DNA of 64,000 nt from contig NZ_AP028908.1 of assembly GCF_037076465.1 (NCBI RefSeq), positions 4,526,001 through 4,590,000 of the forward strand, written 5' to 3'. A model generated the notes under the pieces. It was not told the DNA's origin. It saw nothing but the letters and a program-made list of their open reading frames with translations, and searched no databases. Shown in pieces: positions 18,082 through 30,233 of the stretch. Numbering within the stretch: the first letter of the stretch is position 1; each line of letters opens with the position of its first letter. Made by a program: the position numbers and the translations under genes. Source of the stretch: Pectobacterium araliae (GTDB lineage Bacteria; Pseudomonadota; Gammaproteobacteria; Enterobacterales; Enterobacteriaceae).

Positions 18082-18499
18082 GATAGAAACATCTTCCATG
18101 TTTGAATAAAAAGACGATTTCAACAAAGCGAATATATAAGCATCACGAATGTTGACCGCACATAAACTTACATTTAAATACGACAAGGTAAAGTCTGCCT
18201 TATTTTCAAACAACCGAAATTGTTTTTATTTAAATCATTAAAAAACAGAATGATAGGTATTATCTATGGTAATTAACGCGCGGTTTTTCACGCTATTTTT
18301 GGGAATATTCTTAACTAAGGATAGAGGAAATATGGAAATTTTCGACGCCAAAGAATACTGAGATAAAAACCTGTATTTATAAAGGGAAATTTTCACAAAT
18401 GACTATTTTTTTAATAGTGACTATTTTTTAAACGGATAGTATAAATAGACAATGATTGAAATAGAAGAAAAAGGGGGGGGGAAATACTGAGAAATAAAG
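18082..18499. other. AT-rich intergenic region with short direct repeat and G9 tract
   Basis: About 420 bases without a gene, between the OmpX-like start and the 3' end of tRNA-Pro. A direct repeat GACTATTTTTT occurs at about 18401 and 18419, 18 bases apart. A run of nine G residues sits at 18473-18481. The promoter of the OmpX-like gene must be in the left part. Confidence 0.5.
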
Positions 18500-18576
18500 T
18501 GGTCGGCGAGAGAGGATTCGAACCTCCGACCCACTGGTCCCAAACCAGTTGCGCTACCAAGCTGCGCTACTCGCCG
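18500..18576 (-). tRNA. proM: tRNA-Pro (UGG)
   Basis: 77 bases with encoded CCA. On the minus strand the molecule starts CGGCGAGTAGCGCAGC; the anticodon arm ACTGG-TTTGGGA-CCAGT gives anticodon TGG, and the T arm GGAGGTTCGAATCCTC follows. It matches E. coli proM nearly throughout, although here it is a single gene and not part of the argX-hisR-leuT-proM cluster. Confidence 0.96.
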
Positions 18577-18587
18577 AATGCGGGCGC

Positions 18588-18616
18588 ATATTACTGCTAC
18601 CTCATTGAAGCGTCAA
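18588..18616 (-). promoter_or_regulatory. tRNA-Pro promoter
   Basis: On the minus strand: -35 TTGACG (18611-18616), 17-base spacer, -10 TAATAT (18588-18593), then a GC-rich discriminator GCGCCCG typical of stringently controlled stable RNA promoters, 11 bases before the tRNA 5' end. Confidence 0.8.
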
Positions 18617-18707
18617 TATCTTTTTCACAAAAGGATTCCAGCTGCCGTTAAAGTATCCATCCCTTGTATTTACAGCCTGAAACCGACGTCCTTGTCCGTG
18701 ATTCATG

Positions 18708-20387
18708 TCAATCAGCAGGTTTCTGACACCAGTTATTTTTAGGGTTAATACCGCCATCAGGCGATGTGTATCCCACACATCCCAGAATCGTGTCAAACAG
18801 CTCTTCATGGCGATGTGTTTTGCCAACGCGCTGCTGAGCTTTCAACTGCTCAAACGCATGCAGATTATCGGTGTCAGCCAAAAATTTATCCGAGATCCAT
18901 ACCATCATCGGTGAACGGAACTGCTCGGGTGGTGCCATCTCACGCGGCGTGCCGTGCAAATGGTAGTTATCATCGATAGATTCACCGTGATCGGAGGCAT
19001 AAAACACGATCGCTTTCTTATCCCGAACCTGATCGATCACGCTATCGATAAAGCTATCGGTATAGAGCACGCTATTATCAAACGCATTAATCAACTGCTC
19101 ACGCGTACAGGAAGCATCAACGCCCATACACTCCGGCTGATAACGCGCATAGCTACGGGGATATCGCATGGAATACAGATAGTGAGAGCCTTTGGTATGC
19201 AGCACAATCAGATGTTTACCTTTGGGGTAACGTGCCAGCGACTCCTTAACCTCATCGACCAGCAACATATCCTGCACCGATTTACCGTCATTGTGTTTCT
19301 CTGACGCAATCATTTCGCGGAAGGAATAGTTGTTCGCCTCAATGCTATTGTAAAACCACACCTCACTTTGCATCGCAAACAGCTCAGAGGTAAAGCCCAA
19401 CGCCTTCATTACGGCAAAGATATTCTGCTCTTTCAGGGTTCGTTGCGGGTTGTCTTCCGTGCCACCTTCTCGCACAAACATACAACGCATGGAAAGCTTG
19501 GTTGAGGTATCACACGATTGGCCGCGGAAAGCGACCAGGTTTTTTTCTTTTGACAGCTTCGGCGTCGTATCTCGCTCATAGCCTAACAGCCCCATATGAT
19601 CCCAGCGGGTTGTTTCACCGATAATGAAAACCACGTAGGTATCGTCAATGCCTTTCGGCGGGACATAGGTAAAATGCTGAGCCGGATCGAAAAGATGAGA
19701 GGAGTCCTGATTCTCGTCATACTTAGTGTACGCAAATAATCCTAACGCAGACAACCAGTTAGAAGGTAGGTACGAGTGAGCCACTACGCCACCATAGCTG
19801 GGCAAATCCACATTGGATTCTCGCTCGGACACTGACTGAACGTTGTCCATATAGCGAAGCGGCATCCAAACCAGCGCAACGACAGCGGCAAGAACCAGAA
19901 GAGGAACCAAACGTCTTCCCGGCGATTTGAGCTGTTCGATCAGCGTATGACGTAGCGAGTTCTTCCAGATCAAAAATAGCGGCAACGCACTCACCGCTAG
20001 CATCCACAGGAAAAAACGAAAACCAATAACTTCTTTAGAAAGATCAATATCCGTGGTCATGACCGCCGCAATAATGCCATAACCAATCACGACATTAAAA
20101 AACGTCATGTAATAACTCGCGGCAACGGAAATCAACACCAAAAGAGACGCGATAATCCGATAAAAACGACGTCCCCCGAGTGAAATAATCCTCATTAGGA
20201 AAAAGGTAAATAAGATACTCGCAGTCAATTCAACAAGAGCGGGGATAAACGTTGGAACCTGGCTACCAGCAGAGAGTGAAAAATAATCAAATCGGCGATA
20301 ATACACTGAGATATTGAGAAAAAGACCAATATAAACTGCCAGGACAAACGATAATTTGGGTTGCGAAAAAGATGCTACAAACTTCAT
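18708..20387 (-). CDS. eptB: Kdo(II)-lipid A phosphoethanolamine transferase
   Basis: 559 residues (E. coli EptB 563). Five membrane helices fill about residues 10-200, followed by a periplasmic alkaline-phosphatase-fold domain. Metal and catalytic motifs: FIIGETTRWDHMG (about 254-266), the nucleophile threonine in SCDTSTKLSMRC, HTKGSHY, and ASDHGES with HGTPRE. It adds phosphoethanolamine to the outer Kdo of lipopolysaccharide, lowering negative charge and cationic peptide binding. The whole-length resemblance favours EptB over EptA/EptC. Ribosome binding site GGAG lies 11 bases before the ATG. Confidence 0.94.
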   Translation of the reverse strand: MKFVASFSQPKLSFVLAVYIGLFLNISVYYRRFDYFSLSAGSQVPTFIPALVELTASILFTFFLMRIISLGGRRFYRIIASLLVLISVAASYYMTFFNVVIGYGIIAAVMTTDIDLSKEVIGFRFFLWMLAVSALPLFLIWKNSLRHTLIEQLKSPGRRLVPLLVLAAVVALVWMPLRYMDNVQSVSERESNVDLPSYGGVVAHSYLPSNWLSALGLFAYTKYDENQDSSHLFDPAQHFTYVPPKGIDDTYVVFIIGETTRWDHMGLLGYERDTTPKLSKEKNLVAFRGQSCDTSTKLSMRCMFVREGGTEDNPQRTLKEQNIFAVMKALGFTSELFAMQSEVWFYNSIEANNYSFREMIASEKHNDGKSVQDMLLVDEVKESLARYPKGKHLIVLHTKGSHYLYSMRYPRSYARYQPECMGVDASCTREQLINAFDNSVLYTDSFIDSVIDQVRDKKAIVFYASDHGESIDDNYHLHGTPREMAPPEQFRSPMMVWISDKFLADTDNLHAFEQLKAQQRVGKTHRHEELFDTILGCVGYTSPDGGINPKNNWCQKPAD

Positions 20388-20647
20388 TATGACAAGTGCT
20401 CCAACAAACCTTTCTTATTATCTGAAGCTATACGACAACATCCCTATGCCTGAGTTCAGCGGAAATAATCAGATGCTCAGGCTTTTTTATGGTTCATCGC
20501 AAAACAGCAAATAGGCTTAGATCTTTAGTTCGTAAATTTTACTTATGATTAAGTAGAGAGAACAGAAAAAAATTGTCCTTTTGTGTGAATGAATACACGA
20601 AAAAATAAAAGGATCGACCCCAATATGTTCTGAAAAATCACCACCAC
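20388..20647. other. Intergenic region ligB-eptB with plus-strand hairpin
   Basis: 260 bases between two minus-strand genes; it holds the eptB promoter and leader. GCCTGAG (20448-20454) pairs with CTCAGGC (20476-20482) and is followed on the plus strand by TTTTTT, a terminator shape although no plus-strand gene precedes it. Read on the minus strand it is a hairpin in the eptB leader. Confidence 0.45.
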
Positions 20648-23293
<2,646 letters not shown>

Positions 23294-23346
23294 CGCCTCT
23301 TTCAGTATGATGCGCAGTCATTTTATTTCCTGTGGAGTAGCACATT

Positions 23347-23622
23347 ATGGCACGCGTAACTGTTCAAGACGCTGTAGAGAAAATTGGTAACCGTTTTGAC
23401 CTGGTGTTGGTCGCTGCTCGTCGCGCCCGTCAAATCCAGACTGGTGGTAAAGATCCGTTGGTCCCTGAAGAAAACGATAAGTACACCGTGATCGCACTGC
23501 GTGAGATCGAAGAAGGTCTGATCAACAACCAAATTCTGGATGTTCGTGACCGTCAGGAACAGCAAGAGCAGGAAGCCGCAGAGATTCAGGCGGTTACCGC
23601 GATTGCTGAAGGCCGCCGTTAA
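23347..23622 (+). CDS. rpoZ: RNA polymerase omega subunit
   Basis: 91 residues, as in E. coli. The conserved [28 protein letters not shown] start, split as [10 protein letters not shown] and [15 protein letters not shown], binds the beta-prime C-terminus and helps assemble RNA polymerase; omega also forms part of a (p)ppGpp site. GGAG lies 9 bases before the ATG. It is followed 18 bases later by spoT, whose product sets the level of that same ligand. Confidence 0.98.
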   Translation: MARVTVQDAVEKIGNRFDLVLVAARRARQIQTGGKDPLVPEENDKYTVIALREIEEGLINNQILDVRDRQEQQEQEAAEIQAVTAIAEGRR

Positions 23623-23640
23623 TCACACCACGAGTCGCCC

Positions 23641-25740
23641 TTGTACATTTTTGAAAGCCTTAATCTGCTGATTCAACGTTATCTTCCCGAAGATCAGATC
23701 AAACGTTTACAGCAGGCTTACTTGGTTGCACGTGATGCTCACGAGGGGCAGACTCGCTCCAGCGGTGAACCCTACATCACACACCCTGTTGCCGTCGCCT
23801 GCATTCTGGCGGAGATGCGTCTCGATTACGAAACGCTGATGGCAGCACTGCTGCATGATGTCATAGAAGACACCCCCGCCACCTATCAGGACATGGAACA
23901 GCTTTTTGGTAAAAGCGTTGCTGAACTGGTAGAGGGCGTGTCCAAGCTGGACAAACTGAAGTTCCGCGATAAGAAAGAAGCGCAGGCTGAAAACTTTCGC
24001 AAAATGATCATGGCGATGGTGCAGGACATTCGCGTCATCCTGATCAAACTTGCAGACCGTACCCATAACATGCGCACGCTGGGTTCATTGCGCCCAGACA
24101 AACGTCGCCGCATTGCCCGTGAAACGCTGGAAATATACAGCCCACTGGCACACAGACTGGGTATCCATCACCTCAAAACTGAGCTGGAAGAACTGGGTTT
24201 TGAGGCGCTGTATCCGAATCGTTATCGCGTCATTAAAGAGGTCGTTAAGGCTGCGCGCGGTAACCGCAAGGAAATGATTCAGAAAATCCTGTCGGAAATC
24301 GAAGGCCGTTTGACAGAAGCCGGGATTGCCTGCCGCGTCAGCGGTCGCGAAAAACACCTGTACTCCATCTACTGCAAAATGCACCTGAAAGAGCAGCGTT
24401 TTCACTCCATCATGGATATCTACGCGTTTCGGGTCATCGTCAAAGAATTGGACACCTGCTATCGCGTGCTCGGTCAGGTTCATAGCCTGTATAAACCCCG
24501 CCCAGGCCGGGTGAAAGATTATATCGCCATTCCCAAAGCGAACGGCTACCAATCGCTGCATACGTCTCTGATTGGTCCGCATGGCGTTCCGGTCGAGGTG
24601 CAAATTCGCACCGACGACATGGATCAAATGGCAGAAATGGGTGTCGCGGCGCACTGGGCCTATAAAGAAGGCGAGAGCAGCACCACCGCACAGGTACGCG
24701 CCCAACGCTGGATGCAAAGCCTGCTGGAACTCCAGCAAAGTGCCGGTAGCTCGTTTGAATTTATCGAAAGCGTGAAGTCCGATCTCTTCCCTGACGAGAT
24801 GTACGTCTTTACGCCGGAAGGCCGCATTGTTGAGCTTCCCGCCGGTGCGACGCCTGTCGATTTCGCCTACGCGGTGCACACCGATATTGGCCATGCCTGC
24901 GTCGGGGCACGCGTTGACCGTCAGCCTTACCCGCTGTCGCAGTCGCTCACCAGCGGTCAAACCGTTGAAATTATTACTGCACCGGGTGCCAGACCGAATG
25001 CCGCATGGCTTAACTTCGTGGTCAGCTCCAGAGCACGTTCAAAAATTCGCCAGATGCTGAAAAACCTCAAACGAGATGATTCCGTGAGTCTCGGACGCCG
25101 TTTACTGAACCACGCATTGGGCAATGGCCGCAAACTCTCTGACATCCCTGAGAAATCTATTCAGCTTGAGCTTGAGCGCATGAAGCTCGCCACGCTGGAC
25201 GATCTGATGGCGGAAATTGGTATGGGCAACGCCATGAGCGTCGTGGTGGCGAAAAACCTGCTGAATGAACAGTCTGAACTGGGAAATACTGGGCTGCGCA
25301 AGTTGCCGATCAAAGGCGCAGATGGCGTGATGCTTTCCTTCGCCAAATGCTGTCGCCCCATCCCTGGCGATCCGATCATTGCCCATGTCAGCCCCGGTAA
25401 AGGGTTGGTGATTCACCATGAATCCTGCCGCAACATTCGCGGCTATCAGAAAGAACCTGAAAAATTCATGGCGGTAGAGTGGGATAAGGTGACGGAACAA
25501 GAGTTCATCGCCGAAATCAAAGTGGATATGTTCAACCATCAGGGCGCACTGGCGAACCTGACGGCAGCGATTAACGCGGCGAACTCCAATATTCAGAGCA
25601 TCAATACGGAAGAGAGGGATGGCCGCGTATACAGCGCCTTTATCCGTCTCACTACCCTCGATCGCGTTCATTTGGCTAATATTATGCGTAAAATTCGCGT
25701 AATGCCGGATGTCATCAAAGTTAACCGTAACCGAAATTAA
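23641..25740 (+). CDS. spoT: Bifunctional (p)ppGpp hydrolase/synthetase
   Basis: 699 residues (E. coli SpoT 702). N-terminal HD hydrolase domain with ITHP (H48) and HD at 72-73 (LLHDVIED); synthetase-like domain at about 220-350 (FHSIMDIYAFRVIV, KDYIAIPKANGYQSLH); TGS domain at about 385-445 (YVFTPEGRIVELPAGATPVDFAY in two parts); a zinc/RIS region (FAKCCRPIPGDPI) and a C-terminal ACT domain. Start is TTG at 23641: only this codon gives the conserved MYIFESLN start, and no ATG lies nearby. The rare start with a weak ribosome site should keep SpoT low. Confidence 0.97.
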   Translation: MYIFESLNLLIQRYLPEDQIKRLQQAYLVARDAHEGQTRSSGEPYITHPVAVACILAEMRLDYETLMAALLHDVIEDTPATYQDMEQLFGKSVAELVEGVSKLDKLKFRDKKEAQAENFRKMIMAMVQDIRVILIKLADRTHNMRTLGSLRPDKRRRIARETLEIYSPLAHRLGIHHLKTELEELGFEALYPNRYRVIKEVVKAARGNRKEMIQKILSEIEGRLTEAGIACRVSGREKHLYSIYCKMHLKEQRFHSIMDIYAFRVIVKELDTCYRVLGQVHSLYKPRPGRVKDYIAIPKANGYQSLHTSLIGPHGVPVEVQIRTDDMDQMAEMGVAAHWAYKEGESSTTAQVRAQRWMQSLLELQQSAGSSFEFIESVKSDLFPDEMYVFTPEGRIVELPAGATPVDFAYAVHTDIGHACVGARVDRQPYPLSQSLTSGQTVEIITAPGARPNAAWLNFVVSSRARSKIRQMLKNLKRDDSVSLGRRLLNHALGNGRKLSDIPEKSIQLELERMKLATLDDLMAEIGMGNAMSVVVAKNLLNEQSELGNTGLRKLPIKGADGVMLSFAKCCRPIPGDPIIAHVSPGKGLVIHHESCRNIRGYQKEPEKFMAVEWDKVTEQEFIAEIKVDMFNHQGALANLTAAINAANSNIQSINTEERDGRVYSAFIRLTTLDRVHLANIMRKIRVMPDVIKVNRNRN

Positions 25741-25745
25741 TCGTC

Positions 25746-26438
25746 ATGACACCTCAACGTTATGCACGCATAAAAGAAATGCTCAACTGCCGTCAGCCCG
25801 ATCTGACGATTTGCATGGAGCAGGTGCATAAACCGCATAATATTTCGGCCGTGATCCGCACTGCGGATGCCGTCGGCGTACATCAGGTCCATGCGATTTG
25901 GCCCACCAGCCGAATGAAAACGCTGGTTTCCTCCGCCGCGGGCAGTAATAGTTGGGTAGAAGTTAAAACCCATCGCACCATACATGATGCGGTCGGCCAT
26001 CTGAAGGATGAGGGGATGCAGGTTCTGGCGACCAATTTGTCTGAACACGCGGTCGATTTTCGGGAAATTGATTACACTCGCCCGACCTGTATTCTGCTCG
26101 GACAAGAAAAAACCGGCATTACTGCCGAAGCACTCAAGCTGGCCGATCGAGATATCATCATTCCGATGACTGGCATGGTGCAGTCGCTGAATGTGTCTGT
26201 AGCCTCGGCGTTGATCCTGTATGAAGCCCAGCGCCAGCGCCAGATCGCTGGCATGTACCAGCGTGAAGACAGTCCGTTGGATGAAGAAGAGCAGCAGCGC
26301 CTGCTGTTTGAAGGGGGCTATCCAGTACTGGCACGCGTCGCAAAACGTAAAGGGCTGCCTCGCCCTTATATTGACCATCAGGGTCAGATTGTAGCGGATA
26401 CCCCGTGGTGGGCCGCGATGCAATCGTCGGAGTGCTGA
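25746..26438 (+). CDS. trmH: tRNA (guanosine-18-2'-O)-methyltransferase
   Basis: 230 residues (E. coli TrmH/SpoU 229). A SPOUT-fold enzyme that makes Gm18 in tRNA. The three family motifs are visible: HNISAVIRTADAVG (motif 1, catalytic arginine), CILLGQEKTGIT (motif 2) and SLNVSVASALILYE (motif 3), which form the trefoil knot and SAM site. It begins 5 bases after spoT and its stop overlaps the recG start (TGATG), so it is co-translated in the cluster. Confidence 0.97.
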   Translation: MTPQRYARIKEMLNCRQPDLTICMEQVHKPHNISAVIRTADAVGVHQVHAIWPTSRMKTLVSSAAGSNSWVEVKTHRTIHDAVGHLKDEGMQVLATNLSEHAVDFREIDYTRPTCILLGQEKTGITAEALKLADRDIIIPMTGMVQSLNVSVASALILYEAQRQRQIAGMYQREDSPLDEEEQQRLLFEGGYPVLARVAKRKGLPRPYIDHQGQIVADTPWWAAMQSSEC

Positions 26439-28519
26439 TGAAAGGCCGCCTGCTGAACACCCAACCGCTGAGTACACTTGCCGGTGTGGGTGCAAGTCAG
26501 GCAACAAAACTCGCACGACTCGGTTTGGAAACCGTGCAGGATCTCTTACTGCATTTGCCTTTACGCTACGAAGACCGTACGCATCTTTACCCGATTGGTG
26601 ATCTCCTCCCTGGCATGTATGCCACCGTGGAAGGTGAAATTCTACGCAACGACATCACCTTTGGCAGCCGTCGCATGTTGACCTGCCAAATCAGCGACGG
26701 CAGCGGCATGCTGACCATGCGCTTCTTCAATTTCAGCGCTGCGATGAAAAACAGTCTCGCACCGGGACAGCGCGTTACCGCTTATGGCGAGATCAAGCGT
26801 GGTAAAATCGGTGCGGAGATCATCCATCCTGAATATCGTGTTCAGGGGGATAATACGCAGGTCGAGTTACAAGAATCACTCACGCCCGTTTACCCCTCCA
26901 CAGAGGGCATTCGTCAGGCGACCCTGCGCAAGCTCACCGATCAGGCGCTGGAGCTACTTACCGCAAATCACATTGATGAATTACTGCCTGAATCACTAAG
27001 CGGCTCGCTCATTAGCCTGCCGGACGCGTTGCGCACGTTACATCGTCCCCCGCCGGATATGCAGCTCAGTGAGCTTGAGAATGGGAAACACCCGGCGCAG
27101 CAGCGACTGATTATGGAAGAATTGCTGGCGCATAACCTGAGCCTGCTTGCCGTGCGAGCAGGGGAGCAGCGGCATAAAGCGTCGCCGCTACCCGCTAAAG
27201 ACAGTTTGAAACAGCAACTGCTCGCCGCCCTGCCGTTCACCCCCACGCAGGCACAAGATCGTGTCGTGGCGGAGATCGAAACGGATATGGAGAAAGATTT
27301 CCCGATGATGCGGCTGGTGCAGGGTGATGTGGGCTCAGGGAAAACGCTGGTCGCCGCGCTGGCCGCATTACGTGCTATTGCCAATGGCAAACAGGTCGCG
27401 CTAATGGCACCAACAGAGCTATTGGCCGAACAACACGCGCATAATTTTCGTCAGTGGTTCGAACCATTAGGGCTTGAAGTCGGTTGGCTAGCTGGTAAAC
27501 AAAAAGGAAAAGCGCGTCAGGCGCAGCAGGACGCTATTGCTAGCGGCCAGGTTTCCATGGTTGTTGGGACACACGCCATTTTCCAGCAACAGGTGAAATT
27601 CAACGGATTGGCATTGGTCATCATTGATGAACAGCATCGCTTTGGCGTGCATCAACGCCTTGCGCTGTGGGAAAAAGGCGAAGAGCAGGGTTTTCATCCT
27701 CATCAGTTGATTATGACCGCCACCCCCATTCCCCGTACGCTGGCGATGACAGCCTATGCCGATCTAGATACTTCTGTTATTGATGAGCTACCGCCGGGTA
27801 GAACCCCTGTCACCACGGTCGCGATACCAGACTCACGCCGCAGCGACATCATCGAACGTGTGAATAGCGCCTGTCAGCAGGAAGGTCGCCAGGCTTATTG
27901 GGTCTGTACACTGATTGAAGAATCCGATCTCTTGGAAGCGCAGGCAGCAGAAGCCACCAGCGAAGAGCTGAAGGCTGCTCTGCCGAACCTCAAGGTTGGA
28001 TTGGTTCACGGCCGCATGAAAGCGCAAGAAAAACAGGCGGTAATGCAGTCGTTTAAACAGGGGGATCTGCAACTGCTGGTGGCAACCACCGTCATCGAAG
28101 TCGGGGTTGATGTACCCAATGCTAGCCTGATGATTATTGAAAACCCAGAACGTCTAGGTCTGGCGCAATTGCACCAATTACGCGGGCGTGTCGGACGCGG
28201 TGCGGTGGCATCCCACTGTGTGCTGCTTTATAAAACGCCCATGAGCAAAACCGCACAAAAACGTCTTCAGGTACTCCGCGATAGCAATGACGGCTTTGTC
28301 ATCGCCCAACGCGATCTGGAAATTCGTGGGCCGGGGGAATTGTTAGGTACGCGTCAAACGGGTAATGCCGAGTTCAAAGTGGCCGATCTCCTGCGCGATC
28401 GGGATTTGATTCCACAGGTACACCGCGTTGCTCGCCATCTGCATGAGTACTATCCCGAGCATGCCATTGCGCTAATCGAGCGCTGGCTACCCGAGCGCGC
28501 ACGCTACACCAACGCTTAA
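26438..28519 (+). CDS. recG: ATP-dependent DNA helicase RecG
   Basis: 693 residues, the length of E. coli RecG. It drives branch migration and reversal of stalled forks and dissolves R-loops. The N-terminal wedge domain (about 1-160) contains an OB-fold; helicase motifs follow: Walker A QGDVGSGKT (about 298), DEQH (motif II), TATPIPRT (motif III), HGRM, and QLRGRVGRG (motif VI); the C-terminal TRG motif region is DLEIRGPGELLGTRQTG. The ATG at 26438 overlaps the trmH stop. Last gene of the cluster. gltS, which follows recG in E. coli, is absent here. Confidence 0.98.
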   Translation: MKGRLLNTQPLSTLAGVGASQATKLARLGLETVQDLLLHLPLRYEDRTHLYPIGDLLPGMYATVEGEILRNDITFGSRRMLTCQISDGSGMLTMRFFNFSAAMKNSLAPGQRVTAYGEIKRGKIGAEIIHPEYRVQGDNTQVELQESLTPVYPSTEGIRQATLRKLTDQALELLTANHIDELLPESLSGSLISLPDALRTLHRPPPDMQLSELENGKHPAQQRLIMEELLAHNLSLLAVRAGEQRHKASPLPAKDSLKQQLLAALPFTPTQAQDRVVAEIETDMEKDFPMMRLVQGDVGSGKTLVAALAALRAIANGKQVALMAPTELLAEQHAHNFRQWFEPLGLEVGWLAGKQKGKARQAQQDAIASGQVSMVVGTHAIFQQQVKFNGLALVIIDEQHRFGVHQRLALWEKGEEQGFHPHQLIMTATPIPRTLAMTAYADLDTSVIDELPPGRTPVTTVAIPDSRRSDIIERVNSACQQEGRQAYWVCTLIEESDLLEAQAAEATSEELKAALPNLKVGLVHGRMKAQEKQAVMQSFKQGDLQLLVATTVIEVGVDVPNASLMIIENPERLGLAQLHQLRGRVGRGAVASHCVLLYKTPMSKTAQKRLQVLRDSNDGFVIAQRDLEIRGPGELLGTRQTGNAEFKVADLLRDRDLIPQVHRVARHLHEYYPEHAIALIERWLPERARYTNA

Positions 28520-28611
28520 TCACAGCAGCGCATTCTTCGTTTTTCTTAAAAGTATCACCTTACATAATAAGGTCTTGCTCATCAGACAAAATTCATATCG
28601 AAAAGATGCGT

Positions 28612-28627
28612 TAGCAAACGTTTGCTT
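28612..28627. promoter_or_regulatory. PurR operator upstream of xanP
   Basis: TAGCAAACGTTTGCTT contains the 14-base perfect palindrome AGCAAACGTTTGCT, in line with the PurR consensus ACGCAAACGTTTTCGT. It lies about 60 bases before the xanP start, where repression by PurR with hypoxanthine or guanine would make sense. Confidence 0.82.
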
Positions 28628-28687
28628 TCAGCAAAGAGATCATTAAAATGCGCTCTTTGTCGTTTCAGGAACGCCAACACTCACATC

Positions 28688-30076
28688 ATGACTACCACCA
28701 CGGAAACGTCCCAAACAGAAGCCGCTGACGCCCCTCAGCGCAGTGAACTTATCTATCGTCTTGAAGACAGGCCGCCGCTGCCGCAAACGCTATTCGCCGC
28801 CAGCCAGCACCTGCTTGCCATGTTTGTTGCGGTGATTACTCCCGCGTTGCTGATCTGTCAGGCATTAGGTTTACCCGCTCAGGATACGCAGCGCATCATC
28901 AGTATGTCGCTTTTCGCTTCCGGCTTGGCCTCTATTCTACAAATTAAAACCTGGGGCCCCGTCGGTTCTGGTCTGCTGTCTATTCAGGGCACCAGCTTTA
29001 ACTTCGTAACGCCGCTGATTATGGGTGGGCTGGCCTTGAAAAACGGTGGTGCGGATGTTCCCACGATGATGGCAGCACTGTTCGGTACGCTGATGGTTGC
29101 TTCCTTCACCGAAATCATTCTTTCACGTTTCCTGCATTTAACCCGTCGCATCATTACCCCGCTGGTTTCCGGCATTGTGGTGATGATCATTGGTCTGTCG
29201 CTGATTCAGGTCGGCCTGACCTCCATCGGTGGCGGCTATGCCGCAATGGGTAATAGTACCTTCGGCGCACCCAAGAATTTATTATTAGCGGGCGCAGTGT
29301 TGCTGGTGATTATTCTGCTTAACCGCCAGCGTAACCCTTACCTGCGCGTCGCGTCGCTGGTGATTGCCATGGCGGTGGGTTATCTGGGTGCCTGGTTGAT
29401 GGGAATGCTGCCGGAAAGCACGCCAGCGCCACACGATACCGTCATCATGGTGCCCACGCCGCTGTATTACGGTTTAGGTTTTGACTGGAATCTGTTGGTT
29501 CCGCTGATACTCGTCTTCATGGTCACATCGTTAGAAACCATCGGTGATATCACCGCGACTTCCGACGTTTCTGAGCAGCCAGTCAGAGGCCCGCTGTACA
29601 TGAAACGCTTGAAAGGCGGCGTGCTGGCAAACGGTTTGAACTCTTGCCTGTCTGCTGTATTCAATACCTTCCCTAACTCGTGCTTCGGCCAGAATAACGG
29701 CGTCATCCAGCTTACCGGTGTTGCCAGCCGCTATGTCGGCTTCGTGGTTTCGCTGATGCTGATCGCACTGGGGCTGTTCCCTGCCGTCAGCGGATTTGTG
29801 CAGCATATTCCAGAGCCCGTTCTGGGCGGTGCCACTATCGTGATGTTTGGTACGATCGCCGCTTCCGGCGTACGTATTGTGTCCCGTGAACCGCTTAACC
29901 GTCGCGCAATCATGATTATTGCGCTGTCACTGGCTGTTGGTCTTGGCGTGTCACAGCAGCCGTTGATTCTGCAATTTGCGCCGGATTGGATTAAAACATT
30001 ACTGTCTTCTGGTATTGCCGCTGGTGGGATTACGGCGATCGTGTTGAATATGGTTTTCCCACACGAAGAAAAATAG
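28688..30076 (+). CDS. xanP: Xanthine:proton symporter
   Basis: 462 residues (E. coli XanP/YicE 463). A nucleobase-cation symporter-2 protein with about 14 membrane segments. The NAT signature [10 protein letters not shown] is at about residue 340, with the conserved [19 protein letters not shown] before it. The start ATG at 28688 gives a protein whose [18 protein letters not shown] region falls where the family has it; the upstream ATG at 28622 would place the PurR box in the coding region. A good PurR operator precedes it and a strong terminator follows. Confidence 0.95.
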   Translation: MTTTTETSQTEAADAPQRSELIYRLEDRPPLPQTLFAASQHLLAMFVAVITPALLICQALGLPAQDTQRIISMSLFASGLASILQIKTWGPVGSGLLSIQGTSFNFVTPLIMGGLALKNGGADVPTMMAALFGTLMVASFTEIILSRFLHLTRRIITPLVSGIVVMIIGLSLIQVGLTSIGGGYAAMGNSTFGAPKNLLLAGAVLLVIILLNRQRNPYLRVASLVIAMAVGYLGAWLMGMLPESTPAPHDTVIMVPTPLYYGLGFDWNLLVPLILVFMVTSLETIGDITATSDVSEQPVRGPLYMKRLKGGVLANGLNSCLSAVFNTFPNSCFGQNNGVIQLTGVASRYVGFVVSLMLIALGLFPAVSGFVQHIPEPVLGGATIVMFGTIAASGVRIVSREPLNRRAIMIIALSLAVGLGVSQQPLILQFAPDWIKTLLSSGIAAGGITAIVLNMVFPHEEK

Positions 30077-30110
30077 CGCCAGCACGCAATAATTTCTGTT
30101 CAATTCATGT

Positions 30111-30145
30111 AAAAGCGAGCGGTGATGCAACACCGCTCGCTTTTT
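30111..30145 (+). terminator. Rho-independent terminator of xanP
   Basis: A 14-bp stem: AAAAGCGAGCGGTG (30111-30124) with CACCGCTCGCTTTT (30131-30144), six-base loop, then T. Confidence 0.92.
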
Positions 30146-30233
30146 ACTGTCTGTAACAGCATTACCTATTGAGCCTTCAGGGAAATTGCGGCATAAGAAC
30201 AGTTCTCCCTGACGATTGGCATGGACTGACACG

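Noticed and set aside
18473..18481. G9 tract as a phase-variation switch
   Set aside because: It is not inside or directly in front of a coding region; the nearest element is the 3' end of a tRNA gene. Kept only as a low-interest observation.
28622..28687. Longer form of XanP starting at 28622
   Set aside because: It would put the PurR operator across its start; the family N-terminus fits the ATG at 28688.
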